DNA from: Archaeoglobus sp. UBA234
Lineage (GTDB): Archaea > Halobacteriota > Archaeoglobi > Archaeoglobales > Archaeoglobaceae
Direction: 5' to 3'
Assembly: GCA_002494625.1 (NCBI GenBank)
Contig: DACH01000004.1
Coordinates: 34,006-98,005, forward strand
Length of the DNA: 64,000 nt
Under the pieces are notes generated by a model. The model saw nothing but the letters and a program-made list of their open reading frames with translations. It was not told the DNA's origin and did no database searches. This document shows, piece by piece, positions 8,331-16,253 of this stretch. The stretch's first letter is position 1, and the number at the start of each line of letters is the position of its first letter. Both the position numbers and the translations under genes were made by a program.

Positions 8331-9342
8331 ACTCTCTCAAAACCTCATAAAGTGTGGTTCTCTGAACAGGGATTCTCGATGCAGTTCTTATCATGTTTAT
8401 AAGCTCATCCACTTCCATGAACTCACCACTGCTTGCCCCTGCAGATTTTGAGATGTTTTCCTCCATCAGTGTGCCACCAACATCATTTGCTCCTGTGTGG
8501 AGGGATACCTGAACAAGCTTTTTGCCCAGCTTTACCCAAGACGCCTGTATGTTTGTCACATCTGGATGAAGGATTATTCTGGCAATGGCAATAACCAGCA
8601 GATCATCGAATCCGGAACTTCCAGAGGAGATTTTTCCAAGTTCGTTATTCTTTGACATAAACGGAAGGGGGATAAATTCAGTTATCCCTCCCGTTTCCTG
8701 CTGTATTTTCTTTATAAGCAAAAGGTGGTTTATTCTGTCCTCCCATGTATCTATATGCCCGTACATCATGGTTGCTGTTGTGGGAATCCCGATCCTATGG
8801 GCTGTTTTGACCACCCATTCCCATTCCGATGTGGTCAACTTTTCGGGGCAGATTTCTTTTCTGACACTGTCAATGAGTATTTCTGCTGCAGTTCCTGGCA
8901 TGGAATCAAGACCACTTTTTTTAAGCTCCCTGAGAGTGTCTTCAAGATGGAGGTTGCTGTTTCTGGAAGCATGGAGAACTTCCATCGGTGAGAAGGCATG
9001 AATGTGTATTTTCTTTGAGATATCCCTCACAGCCTGAAGAATTGATGTATAAAACTCAATATCTGCATTTGCAAGCAACCCACCCTGGATACAGACCTCC
9101 GTGCAACCATATTCAACAGCTTCCTCAACCTTTTCGGCTATTTCATCAGGTGTAAGGAGGAATCTTTTTCTATTTCTGAAAGAGCAGAATCTGCATCGAT
9201 TGATGCAGATATCTGTGAAATTTATGTTCCTGTTAACAACAAAGCTTACCCTATCTCCATTCATCTTTCTCCTCAGATCATCAGCAAGCTTGAAAGTTTC
9301 ATAAGGGTTTGTCAGCAGAGATAAATATTCCTGTGCTAACAT
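8326..9342 (-). CDS. cofH: FO synthase subunit 2 (CofH), radical SAM
   Basis: CofH joins 5-amino-6-ribitylaminouracil to a tyrosine-derived radical in synthesis of the deazaflavin FO, the chromophore of F420. The 338-residue protein has the radical-SAM cluster motif CINRCRFCSF near residue 47, the MQNH-like aromatic core region, the GCTEVCIQGG segment, and the HAFSPMEV and MMYGHIDTWEDR elements typical of the CofH/MqnC group. It overlaps cofG by 7 bp, so the two subunits are translationally coupled. F420 is needed here for the LLM-class oxidoreductase in this window and for the C1 pathway of Archaeoglobales. Confidence 0.93.
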   Translation of the reverse strand: MLAQEYLSLLTNPYETFKLADDLRRKMNGDRVSFVVNRNINFTDICINRCRFCSFRNRKRFLLTPDEIAEKVEEAVEYGCTEVCIQGGLLANADIEFYTSILQAVRDISKKIHIHAFSPMEVLHASRNSNLHLEDTLRELKKSGLDSMPGTAAEILIDSVRKEICPEKLTTSEWEWVVKTAHRIGIPTTATMMYGHIDTWEDRINHLLLIKKIQQETGGITEFIPLPFMSKNNELGKISSGSSGFDDLLVIAIARIILHPDVTNIQASWVKLGKKLVQVSLHTGANDVGGTLMEENISKSAGASSGEFMEVDELINMIRTASRIPVQRTTLYEVLREY

Positions 9343-10358
9343 TCATTCACCCCTTTTCCCGATACATACCCATTCTTCCTGTAACCATTCTCGTCTGCCA
9401 GCTGTTCAATAAGATGTCCGGTGTGCTTCCCATACCATCCGACCTTTATAAACCTTGGGTAAACTGCCAGTCTTTCTTTAAGGAAATACTCGCCCTTTAA
9501 ACATCTTTCGATTTTTTCTATCTCAGGCCATGGCGCCTCAGGGTTGATGTAGTCTATTGTAGTGTCCGATATTCCTCCAATATCTCCTGCCCCTGCCTTT
9601 ATAAAAGGACTTATGTCATCCACGAGATTCGGTGGTATCTGAATTTCAACTTCCTGAGGAAGTATTTTCCTTGCCTCCCTCACTATTTTAAGCATTGTTT
9701 CAGCAGAGGGGGGAGGTGTGTTTTCCATGACTGTCCCTTTTTTTGGCTTGAAATTCTGAATTATACACTCTTGGATATGCCCGTAATTACTGTGAAGCTC
9801 TGAAATAACATCAAGGGAGTAGAGATCCTCATATAAATTCTCACCTATACCAACAAGAATACCAGTTGTGAAGGGGATCTGAAGCTTACCCGCATTTATT
9901 ATCGACCTGATTCTCTCTTCAGGTTTTTTACCCGGACTGTTTTCATGACACTCGAGTTCAACTGCCTGTTCCAGCATCAAGCCCATTGAAGCATTGAATC
10001 CCTTTAACCTCTTCATCTCCTCGTATCCCAGCACCCCTGCATTGGTGTGGGGGAGCTTGCCATGTTCAATTGCAAGTGCATTCATGTGAAGTAAATAATC
10101 AATGAAGCTTCTAAATCCCATAGATTTTAACTTCTCTGAAACCCCTTCAACCTCATCCGGTTTTTCTCCGAAGGTGAAAAGAGCTTCGGTTGCATTGATA
10201 GCTTTTGAAAGCAATTTCGATACCTCTGCAGAAGTCATCAAGGATGGATTGTCGCTCCGGAAGCCACAGTAATGACATCTGTTTCTACATGCGTTTGTGA
10301 GGGGTATGAAAACATTTCTGGTGAATGTGACGATCCCGGGCTTTTCAGTAATCTGCAT
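9336..10358 (-). CDS. cofG: FO synthase subunit 1 (CofG), radical SAM
   Basis: CofG carries out the second radical-SAM half of FO formation. The 340-residue protein has the cluster motif CRNRCHYCGF at about residues 20-29, followed by EALFTFGEKP, HTNAGVLGYEEM, LMLEQ and TTGILVGIGE, all characteristic of CofG. It is the first gene of the cofGH pair on the minus strand. Its 5' side faces a 357-bp intergenic region holding a TnpB relic. The start ATG at 10358 has no strong ribosome site, so initiation may be leaderless. Confidence 0.93.
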   Translation of the reverse strand: MQITEKPGIVTFTRNVFIPLTNACRNRCHYCGFRSDNPSLMTSAEVSKLLSKAINATEALFTFGEKPDEVEGVSEKLKSMGFRSFIDYLLHMNALAIEHGKLPHTNAGVLGYEEMKRLKGFNASMGLMLEQAVELECHENSPGKKPEERIRSIINAGKLQIPFTTGILVGIGENLYEDLYSLDVISELHSNYGHIQECIIQNFKPKKGTVMENTPPPSAETMLKIVREARKILPQEVEIQIPPNLVDDISPFIKAGAGDIGGISDTTIDYINPEAPWPEIEKIERCLKGEYFLKERLAVYPRFIKVGWYGKHTGHLIEQLADENGYRKNGYVSGKGVNEC

Positions 10359-10414
10359 TTACATTGCAGTTTGATCCAGGTAAAATAAGGTTTTGCTTTT
10401 TTGGAGATGGTGAA

Positions 10415-10618
10415 CTACCCCTCACTCACGCAAAGGGCTTCCTGCTTCACTGAGAGAACTTGCCCCATAATCACCTCTCGATAAGAGATGATACAGGGTA
10501 GAGGTTCTCCCTCCACAGGCATTCGGGACCGTCCCAGCCCCACATCTAAGATGTTCAGGGAGGAGTTGTAGTCTCTGTCAGCCTCCCCTACTGTATCTCC
10601 TCCCTTCCGAAAGGGGAC
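10415..10618 (-). pseudogene. tnpB: TnpB (IS605/IS1341-type) C-terminal relic
   Basis: Read on the minus strand, an open frame from 10618 to the stop at 10415-10417 ends with the typical TnpB tail. ADRDYNSSLNILDVGLGRS is the RuvC-III DRDxNAxxNI block, followed by MPVEGEPLP and a GQVLSVKQEALCVSEG terminus. The zinc-finger block upstream is degenerate and a stop lies at 10619-10621, so about 300 upstream residues are missing. TnpB nucleases are guided by an omega-RNA encoded across the 3' end and right end of the element. The preserved part here is just that segment. The base composition is richer in GC than the flanks. Confidence 0.75.
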
Positions 10619-10632
10619 TTAGTAGCGACTGG

Positions 10633-10657
10633 GGTTAAAAATCACCGGTTTTTAATC
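10633..10657. repeat. Inverted repeat upstream of the CoA-disulfide reductase gene
   Basis: GGTTAAAAA and TTTTTAATC pair at 8 of 9 positions around a 7-nt loop. The hairpin sits between the TnpB relic and the CoA-disulfide-reductase promoter region. It could be the subterminal hairpin of the lost insertion sequence or an operator for the downstream gene. It lies about 60 bp before the start codon. Confidence 0.5.
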
Positions 10658-10715
10658 AAAATAATCAAAAAAATAATTAAGGTTTGACGCGAAAATGAAA
10701 GGATGAGGTGATCGA

Positions 10716-12029
10716 ATGAGGGTTGCAGTAATAGGTGGTGGAGCCGGAGGTATGAGCTGTGCTTCGAGGGTTAGGGCACTGAAACCGGAATGGAAGGTAT
10801 CAGTTTTCGAGGCTACGAACTTTGTCAGTCATGCTCCATGTGGAATTCCCTATGTTGTTGAGGGCCTTAGTGAGACATCAAAGCTGATGTACTATCCACC
10901 ATCTGTATTCATTGAGAAGAGGGGCATAGACCTCCACATGAACTCCAAGGTAATAGATGTAAAAAGAGGGTCGCTCACATACATTGAGGATGGTGAGGAG
11001 AAGGAGATGGAATGGGATTATTTATTATTTGCAACCGGAGCTTCTCCCTCACTCCCACCTGTTGATGGGGTTGAGCTTGAGGGTATTTTTACTGTAGATC
11101 TCCCACCCGATGCGGAGAGATTGAAGATGGCTGCAGAAAAAGCCGGGGAGGTCGTAATCGTTGGCTCAGGCTACATAGGGCTTGAGATGGCTGAGGCAAT
11201 TTCTGCAAGGGGAAAGAAGGTAACGGTTATTGAGATGCTGAATCATCCACTGCCAAATTTTGATGCCGATATTGCAGAGATCGTTAAAATTGAAATGGAG
11301 AAGAAAGTCAATCTCCGGCTGAATGAAAGAGTTGAGGCTTTCGATGGAAAAGATGGAGTTGAGAGAGTTCTGACTGACAAGGGAGAGTACAGGGCTGACA
11401 TGGTTGTTGTTGCAACCGGTGTAAAACCAAATGTTGAGCTTGCCGAGAAGCTTGGTTTAAAACTGGGAGAAACGGGTGCAATATGGACTGACAGCAGAAT
11501 GAAAACCAGCATGGAGAATGTTTACGCTGCTGGTGACTGTGCAGAAACCAGACACATGATATCGGGAAAAAGAGTATGGATTCCTCTTGCCCCACCGGGC
11601 AACAAGATGGGTTATGTTGCAGGGGTAAACATCTCAGGTGGTGACATAGAATTTCCAGGTGTTCTCGGCACCCAGATAACAAAGTTTTACGATCTTGAGA
11701 TAGGGAGAACGGGTTTGAATGAGGTTGAGGCAAAGGAGGCAGGTTTTGACCCTATATCAACATTCATAAAAGCCCAGACGAGGGTGCACTATTATCCTGG
11801 TGGGAAAGAAACAAGAATTAAGGTTGTTGCTGACAGGGGTACAAAAAGAATACTTGGGGCACAGATCGTTGGATATGATTCCGTTCTTGCAAGAATCGAC
11901 ACAATGGCTGCAGTGATTCAGGCTGGCTTTACAACGAAAGACCTTTTCTTCGCAGATCTTGCCTACGCTCCACCCTTCGCACCAACCTGGGAGCCTCTCG
12001 TTGTTGCTGCAAGAACACTGAAGTTTTAA
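10716..12029 (+). CDS. CoA-disulfide reductase / NAD(P)H sulfur oxidoreductase family flavoprotein
   Basis: A 437-residue pyridine-nucleotide-disulfide oxidoreductase. The N-terminal FAD fold has VIGGGAGGMSCASR, and HAPCGIPYVVEG supplies the single redox Cys (about residue 42) that defines CoA-disulfide reductases and NADH oxidases. The NAD(P)H fold has VIVGSGYIGLEMAE near 147-161, the second FAD site is YAAGDCAE, and a dimerisation domain ends the protein. The family reduces CoA disulfide, polysulfide or elemental sulfur. A ribosome site GAGGTGAT precedes the ATG by 3 nt. It appears monocistronic. The exact acceptor is not predictable. Confidence 0.85.
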   Translation: MRVAVIGGGAGGMSCASRVRALKPEWKVSVFEATNFVSHAPCGIPYVVEGLSETSKLMYYPPSVFIEKRGIDLHMNSKVIDVKRGSLTYIEDGEEKEMEWDYLLFATGASPSLPPVDGVELEGIFTVDLPPDAERLKMAAEKAGEVVIVGSGYIGLEMAEAISARGKKVTVIEMLNHPLPNFDADIAEIVKIEMEKKVNLRLNERVEAFDGKDGVERVLTDKGEYRADMVVVATGVKPNVELAEKLGLKLGETGAIWTDSRMKTSMENVYAAGDCAETRHMISGKRVWIPLAPPGNKMGYVAGVNISGGDIEFPGVLGTQITKFYDLEIGRTGLNEVEAKEAGFDPISTFIKAQTRVHYYPGGKETRIKVVADRGTKRILGAQIVGYDSVLARIDTMAAVIQAGFTTKDLFFADLAYAPPFAPTWEPLVVAARTLKF

Positions 12030-12073
12030 CCAATTCGCAAATTTTTTACATTCCTGTTTTTTTATTACCGCCA

Positions 12074-12715
12074 ATGAAAAATTCAGTCACCCTTTCACAA
12101 ATCGCTGAAAAAATAAATCAATGCAAGAGATGCGATTTATGGAAGACCAAACGAAACTATGTTCCTGGAGAGGGGAGCTGTCACTCAAAAGTTGTTTTTG
12201 TAGGTGAGGCGCCAGGAAGGGAAGAGGATCTGCAGGGAAGACCCTTCGTAGGAAATGCCGGAAAACTGCTCACTGAACTCATAGACAAAAAGCTCGGTTT
12301 GAGGAGAGACGAGGTGTTCATAACCAATGTTCTGAAATGTCGCCCACCAGAAAACAGAGATCCTCTACCTGAAGAGGTAAGGGAATGCAGTCCTTTTCTA
12401 TTCGAACAGCTTGAAGTTTTGAAGCCTGAAGTACTTGTCTGTCTCGGCAGACATTCAGCCTCCCTTATCTTCTCACTCTATAAGCTCGACTTTCCTGGAA
12501 TTTCAGCTGTGAGAGGTAAAATATTCGAAAAAGATACTGAGTGGGGGAAATTGAGGCTTATAGCCATATATCACCCAGCTGCAGCCCTTTACAAGCCTCC
12601 TCTAAGGGGGATTTTGGAAAGGGATTTTGAGAAAATAGCATCCCTTATCTCAGGAGACGACAAAAGTAATGGTAAAGCAATAGAAAGAAAACTCAACGAT
12701 TTTTTTGAGATTTAG
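12074..12715 (+). CDS. Family 4 uracil-DNA glycosylase (Fe-S)
   Basis: The 213-residue enzyme removes uracil from DNA. Motif 1 is GEAPGREEDLQGRPFVG (about residues 44-60) and motif 2 is YHPAAAL. The four [4Fe-4S] ligands are visible as C17, C20, C89 and C105, the family 4 spacing found in archaeal and thermophilic UDGs. The length matches the family. Heat-driven cytosine deamination gives this enzyme an obvious role in a thermophile. The next gene follows after 38 bp and may be cotranscribed. Confidence 0.92.
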   Translation: MKNSVTLSQIAEKINQCKRCDLWKTKRNYVPGEGSCHSKVVFVGEAPGREEDLQGRPFVGNAGKLLTELIDKKLGLRRDEVFITNVLKCRPPENRDPLPEEVRECSPFLFEQLEVLKPEVLVCLGRHSASLIFSLYKLDFPGISAVRGKIFEKDTEWGKLRLIAIYHPAAALYKPPLRGILERDFEKIASLISGDDKSNGKAIERKLNDFFEI

Positions 12716-12753
12716 AAACAAATTAAAAATATGTTTCCAGCTCACATAAACTT

Positions 12754-13002
12754 ATGAAGGAGTTCAGGCTTAGAATCTCAAAACACTGCATTGAGGATAC
12801 TGCAAAAAAGCGTTACAGAGACCTCCTAAACTATCTTCTAAAAAATGATGATGAGGAAAAGGAAGCTGAGCTTGAGCTTCTCAGGGAGTTTCTTGAAAAA
12901 GTCGATTTCAGGGAACTCAGAAGGCTCGGATATGATGGTAGCAGGGATGTAGAGGTATTGATCAGAAAAGCAGACTCAAATTTTGAGATTATTGAAATTT
13001 GA
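12754..13002 (+). CDS. Small conserved-looking charged protein, unknown function
   Basis: An 82-residue soluble protein, highly charged and mostly helical, with one Cys and no recognised motif. It opens MKEFRLRISKHCIEDTAKKR and ends in a short strand (SNFEIIEI). It lies 38 bp after the UDG gene on the same strand. The good length, composition and spacing make it a credible gene, but no family comes to mind. Confidence 0.55.
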   Translation: MKEFRLRISKHCIEDTAKKRYRDLLNYLLKNDDEEKEAELELLREFLEKVDFRELRRLGYDGSRDVEVLIRKADSNFEIIEI

Positions 13003-13166
13003 TGTTCACTACTGTTTTAAACAGGATTAATAAAGGATGGAGATAAGAATGAGACACTATTTCACTGTCCATTTCATTTACAAAGAGGCTTAACTCCATT
13101 AAAACAAAGCTGAGTAAGTAGACGCAGAATCGCAAACTAAATTAGCACAACCATTATGCTTTTTTC

Positions 13167-13946
13167 ATGCAACAGGTTTTGATATACCTCATCGGTACGG
13201 CTGGTTCCGGCAAGACCTTCCTCACAAAAACTCTTTCTGACTGGTTCGATTTCAAGGAAATTGATAATGTGATTGTTAATCTTGATCCAGGTGCAGAAAA
13301 TCTCCCCTATCGCCCCGAAATCGACATCAGAGATTTTTTCACGCTGGAAGATATTATGCTGAACTACGGAGTTGGACCAAACGGAGCCCAGATCATTGCA
13401 GCAGACCTGATAAGCACAAAAATTGATGAAATTAAAGATGAAGTAGACTACTACGATGTACCTTTCGTGATAATCGATACACCGGGACAAATGGAGCTTT
13501 TCACACTGAGACAGAGCAGTAACATAGTAATCGACTCCCTTGGAAAAGACAGGAGTATTATGATCTATCTTTTTGATCCAGTAGTTGCCAAAACTCCTTC
13601 AGGTTTCCTTTCACTCCTCTTCATGTGCTCTTCAGCCGTTTTCAAGCTTAACATACCCCAGATACAGGTTCTTGCAAAATCAGACATTTTGAGTGATGAA
13701 GAGCTTGATATGATTCTCGGGTGGAGTGAAGACCCGGAGAAAATCTATGAAAGTCTTTATTCTTCTGCCTTCAGTGGACTTCAGAAAAACCTGGGCTCAG
13801 AGCTTTTCTACATGCTCAAGGATCTTGGCCTCTTCAGACCCCTTGTTCCTGTTTCCGCAACTACTAACCTGGGTATGGAAGACATCTACGATGGCATCCA
13901 GGAGATATTCTACGGCGGAGAAGATCTTGAGAAGATTCTATACTGA
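13167..13946 (+). CDS. GPN-loop GTPase
   Basis: A 259-residue SIMIBI-class GTPase. The P-loop is GTAGSGKT (residues 10-17), and NLDPGAENLPYRPEIDIRDF is the switch-I segment. The defining Gly-Pro-Asn loop lies at residues 70-72 (GVGPNGAQ), with IDTPGQMELF as the G3 motif and AKSD as the G4-like base-recognition motif. Homodimeric archaeal GPN proteins are close to Pyrococcus PAB0955. The eukaryotic relatives assist RNA polymerase assembly; the archaeal role is not settled. Confidence 0.9.
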   Translation: MQQVLIYLIGTAGSGKTFLTKTLSDWFDFKEIDNVIVNLDPGAENLPYRPEIDIRDFFTLEDIMLNYGVGPNGAQIIAADLISTKIDEIKDEVDYYDVPFVIIDTPGQMELFTLRQSSNIVIDSLGKDRSIMIYLFDPVVAKTPSGFLSLLFMCSSAVFKLNIPQIQVLAKSDILSDEELDMILGWSEDPEKIYESLYSSAFSGLQKNLGSELFYMLKDLGLFRPLVPVSATTNLGMEDIYDGIQEIFYGGEDLEKILY

Positions 13947-14026
13947 TTAATAATGTAAATAAACGCTGTTAAATTCGCCGACAAAACTCCGAAAGGTTTA
14001 TAATCGAACTGACAGGATTTAGAGGG

Positions 14027-14815
14027 ATGAAATCACGAAAAAAGGATATACTGAGGGTCGTAAATCTGGGATTGAAAGTTGATGGCAAGCCTATTCTTCA
14101 GAATGTTAACCTCTACATTCAGGAAGGCGAAACCTACGCCCTTTTTGGCCCTAATGGGAGTGGGAAGTCATCTTTCCTCTCTGCAATTGTTGGAAATCCC
14201 ATTTACCAAATCAATTCCGGAAGGATTATCTTCAAGGGGAAAGATGTAACCACCCTGCCAACCGATGAAAGAATTAAGCTTGGCATGGGGATAGCCTTCC
14301 AGACTCCACCCAAAGTGAGTGGAGTGAAGTTAATCGATGTTCTGAGACACTGTGCAAGAATAGGAAACAGAAGCGAGGAGGACATTTACAGATTTGCTGA
14401 GAAGCTGAAGATGGATGAATTCCTGCACAGAAACATTAACCAGGGCTTTTCGGGAGGAGAGGTAAAAAGGTCTGAACTTCTCCAGCTCATGCTTCTGAAC
14501 AGAGATTTCATCATGCTCGACGAACCAGACAGTGGTGTTGACCTTGAAAACATCGACCTTGTAGGAAAAAGTATCAGAGAACTCCTTGAAAGAGATAAAA
14601 GCCAGGATGAGAGGGAGAAGTCAGGTTTAATTATCACCCACACAGGAAAAATACTGGATTATGTTGATGCTGATTATGGCGTTATTCTTTACAAAGGAAG
14701 AATTGCCTGTGTTGGGGACCCGGAAGATATACTCAGAGAGGTTAGTGAGAACGGTTATGAGGGGTGTATTAACAAATGTCTGAGGGAATTTCCGAATCTG
14801 AACAACTTGAAATAG
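14027..14815 (+). CDS. sufC: Fe-S cluster assembly ATPase SufC (SMS-type SmsC)
   Basis: A 262-residue ABC ATPase. Walker A is FGPNGSGKSS, the signature is FSGGEVKRSE, Walker B is IMLDEPDSGVDLENI, and a His switch lies in LIITHTG, matching SufC. It energises Fe-S cluster assembly on the SufB-type scaffold encoded immediately downstream, overlapping by 40 bp. No sufS, sufU or sufD follows, so this is the minimal two-gene archaeal arrangement termed SMS. A TTTATAAT promoter element lies about 30 bp upstream of the ATG. In a sulfide-rich cell the sulfur source may be sulfide rather than cysteine. Confidence 0.9.
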   Translation: MKSRKKDILRVVNLGLKVDGKPILQNVNLYIQEGETYALFGPNGSGKSSFLSAIVGNPIYQINSGRIIFKGKDVTTLPTDERIKLGMGIAFQTPPKVSGVKLIDVLRHCARIGNRSEEDIYRFAEKLKMDEFLHRNINQGFSGGEVKRSELLQLMLLNRDFIMLDEPDSGVDLENIDLVGKSIRELLERDKSQDEREKSGLIITHTGKILDYVDADYGVILYKGRIACVGDPEDILREVSENGYEGCINKCLREFPNLNNLK

Positions 14816-15900
14816 ACAAGCCAGAAGTTAAAAAAAGACTTGAGAGTGTCGGAATTGAGTTTGACCCGACCAAAAGAGCTGCAACTTTCATGCAGGTAGA
14901 TCAGGAGACTGCAAAGGTTTCTTCCTTTATGGAAGGCGTGGAGATCATGAGTATCAGAGATGCCCTTGAAAAGTACGACTGGGTTAAGGACTACTTCTGG
15001 AAAGTCGTAAGGAGAGACCAGGATGCCTTCACAAGAGAGGCTGACAGTGAGGATGTGAACGGATATTTCATCCGTAGCCTTCCTGGACACAAAGTCGAGA
15101 TTCCAGTTGAAGCCTGTCTTTATCTCAGAAAGGCAAAATCCAGACAGAAAGTCCATAACATAATAATCGCCGAAGAGAATTCGGAGCTAAATATAATTTC
15201 GGGCTGCACATCTCATCCCGGGGTAAGCTCAGGCATGCACATCGGAATTTCTGAGTTTTTTGTTAAAAAGAATGCAAAATTAACCTTCTCAATGATTCAC
15301 AGCTGGGAATCAGATATTGAAGTAAGACCGAGAAGTGCTGCCCTCATTGAGGAAAACGGAGTTTTTATAAGCAATTATGTCCTGATGAACCCGGTTAAAC
15401 TCGTTCAGATGTATCCAACAGCCTACATTGGAGACAATGGAACTGCAATTTTCAGCAGCATCATAGTTGCTCTTGAGAACTCTGTCGTTGATTCAGGAAG
15501 CAGAGCTGTTCTCAAAGGAGAAAACAGCAGTGCTGAAATTATATCGAGGACAATAAGCAAGGGGGGCGACATAATAGCAAGAGGGCACATAATAGGAGAA
15601 GCCCCAGAGGTAAAGGGTCATCTTGAGTGCAGAGGATTGATGCTATCGGAAAATGGGAAGATACACGCAATTCCGGAGCTTGAGGCGAAGTATCCGAATG
15701 TTGATTTAAGCCATGAGGCTGCAATAGGAAAAATTGCTGAGGAGGAGATATTCTATCTGCAGTCAAGAGGACTTACAAAAGATGAGGCTACTGCAGCGAT
15801 AATAAGAGGTTTTCTGGAACTTGATATTAAGGGAATTCCTGAGGTGCTCAAAAAAGAGATAGACAGGGCAATTTCGCTTGTTGAGAGTGATTTACTTTAA
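14776..15900 (+). CDS. sufB: Fe-S cluster scaffold SufB/SufD-like protein (SMS-type SmsB)
   Basis: A 374-residue protein with the right-handed beta-helix SufBD core (about residues 100-330), including INIISGCTSHPG-like, ISEFFVKKNAKLTFSM and GHLECRGLMLSENG segments. The C-terminal helical domain has SHEAAIGKIAEEEIFYLQSR, with the His and Glu usually implicated in cluster binding. It is shorter than bacterial SufB, as expected for the ancestral single SufBD homologue that works as a homodimer with two SufC. Its start lies inside the 3' end of sufC, so translation is probably coupled. Confidence 0.88.
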   Translation: MSEGISESEQLEIDKPEVKKRLESVGIEFDPTKRAATFMQVDQETAKVSSFMEGVEIMSIRDALEKYDWVKDYFWKVVRRDQDAFTREADSEDVNGYFIRSLPGHKVEIPVEACLYLRKAKSRQKVHNIIIAEENSELNIISGCTSHPGVSSGMHIGISEFFVKKNAKLTFSMIHSWESDIEVRPRSAALIEENGVFISNYVLMNPVKLVQMYPTAYIGDNGTAIFSSIIVALENSVVDSGSRAVLKGENSSAEIISRTISKGGDIIARGHIIGEAPEVKGHLECRGLMLSENGKIHAIPELEAKYPNVDLSHEAAIGKIAEEEIFYLQSRGLTKDEATAAIIRGFLELDIKGIPEVLKKEIDRAISLVESDLL

Positions 15901-15917
15901 TTTATCTTATTATCATA

Positions 15918-15943
15918 CTATCAAAAAAGCCTATCAAAAAAGC
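15918..15943. repeat. Perfect 13-bp tandem duplication between convergent genes
   Basis: CTATCAAAAAAGC occurs twice without interruption (15918-15930 and 15931-15943). It lies 18 bp after the sufB stop and 2 bp before the stop of the convergent small gene. It belongs to the series of short tandem duplications at gene 3' ends in this window. Confidence 0.9.
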
Positions 15944-15945
15944 CG

Positions 15946-16179
15946 CTAAAGGAATTTTATTTTGAGTTTTCCTTCTCTTTCAAGCCTGCCAATGTAGTGG
16001 AGGAAGTCTGCAACATTCATGTTAAGGCTCTCCGCTGCCTGACTTATTGATACGCTTTTCATCTCACTGAGCTTCTTTATCTGGTTATCCGGTTTCCTGG
16101 CATCTCTGAGCCTGAAATTCTCGCATATCTCAGCCATTCCACCGCAGCTGGAGAAATAAAAGCAAAAAATACAGGACAT
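15946..16179 (-). CDS. Small winged-helix-like protein, unknown function
   Basis: The frame gives up to 77 residues. The C-terminal half (MKSVSISQAAESLNMNVADF then GRLEREGKLKIKFL) looks like a helix-turn-helix with a short wing. The N-terminal MSCIFCFYFSSCGG is hydrophobic and Cys-rich and may be untranslated. A Met at 16137 (MAEICENF) is an alternative start, giving 63 residues. It is convergent with sufB and divergent from the zinc protease gene. A DNA-binding role is inferred only from the fold-like pattern. Confidence 0.5.
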   Translation of the reverse strand: MSCIFCFYFSSCGGMAEICENFRLRDARKPDNQIKKLSEMKSVSISQAAESLNMNVADFLHYIGRLEREGKLKIKFL

Positions 16180-16253
16180 AAATTGATTTCTGGCAAAAAA
16201 TAAAATAAATCTTTCGGTTAACTTTAAAGTAAGAGGGTTGGGGGGAGACGAGT

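Noticed and set aside
13040..13100. Short frame MEIRMRHYFTVHFIYKEA between the hypothetical gene and the GPN GTPase
   Set aside because: It is too short, with no ribosome site and no continuation in other frames.
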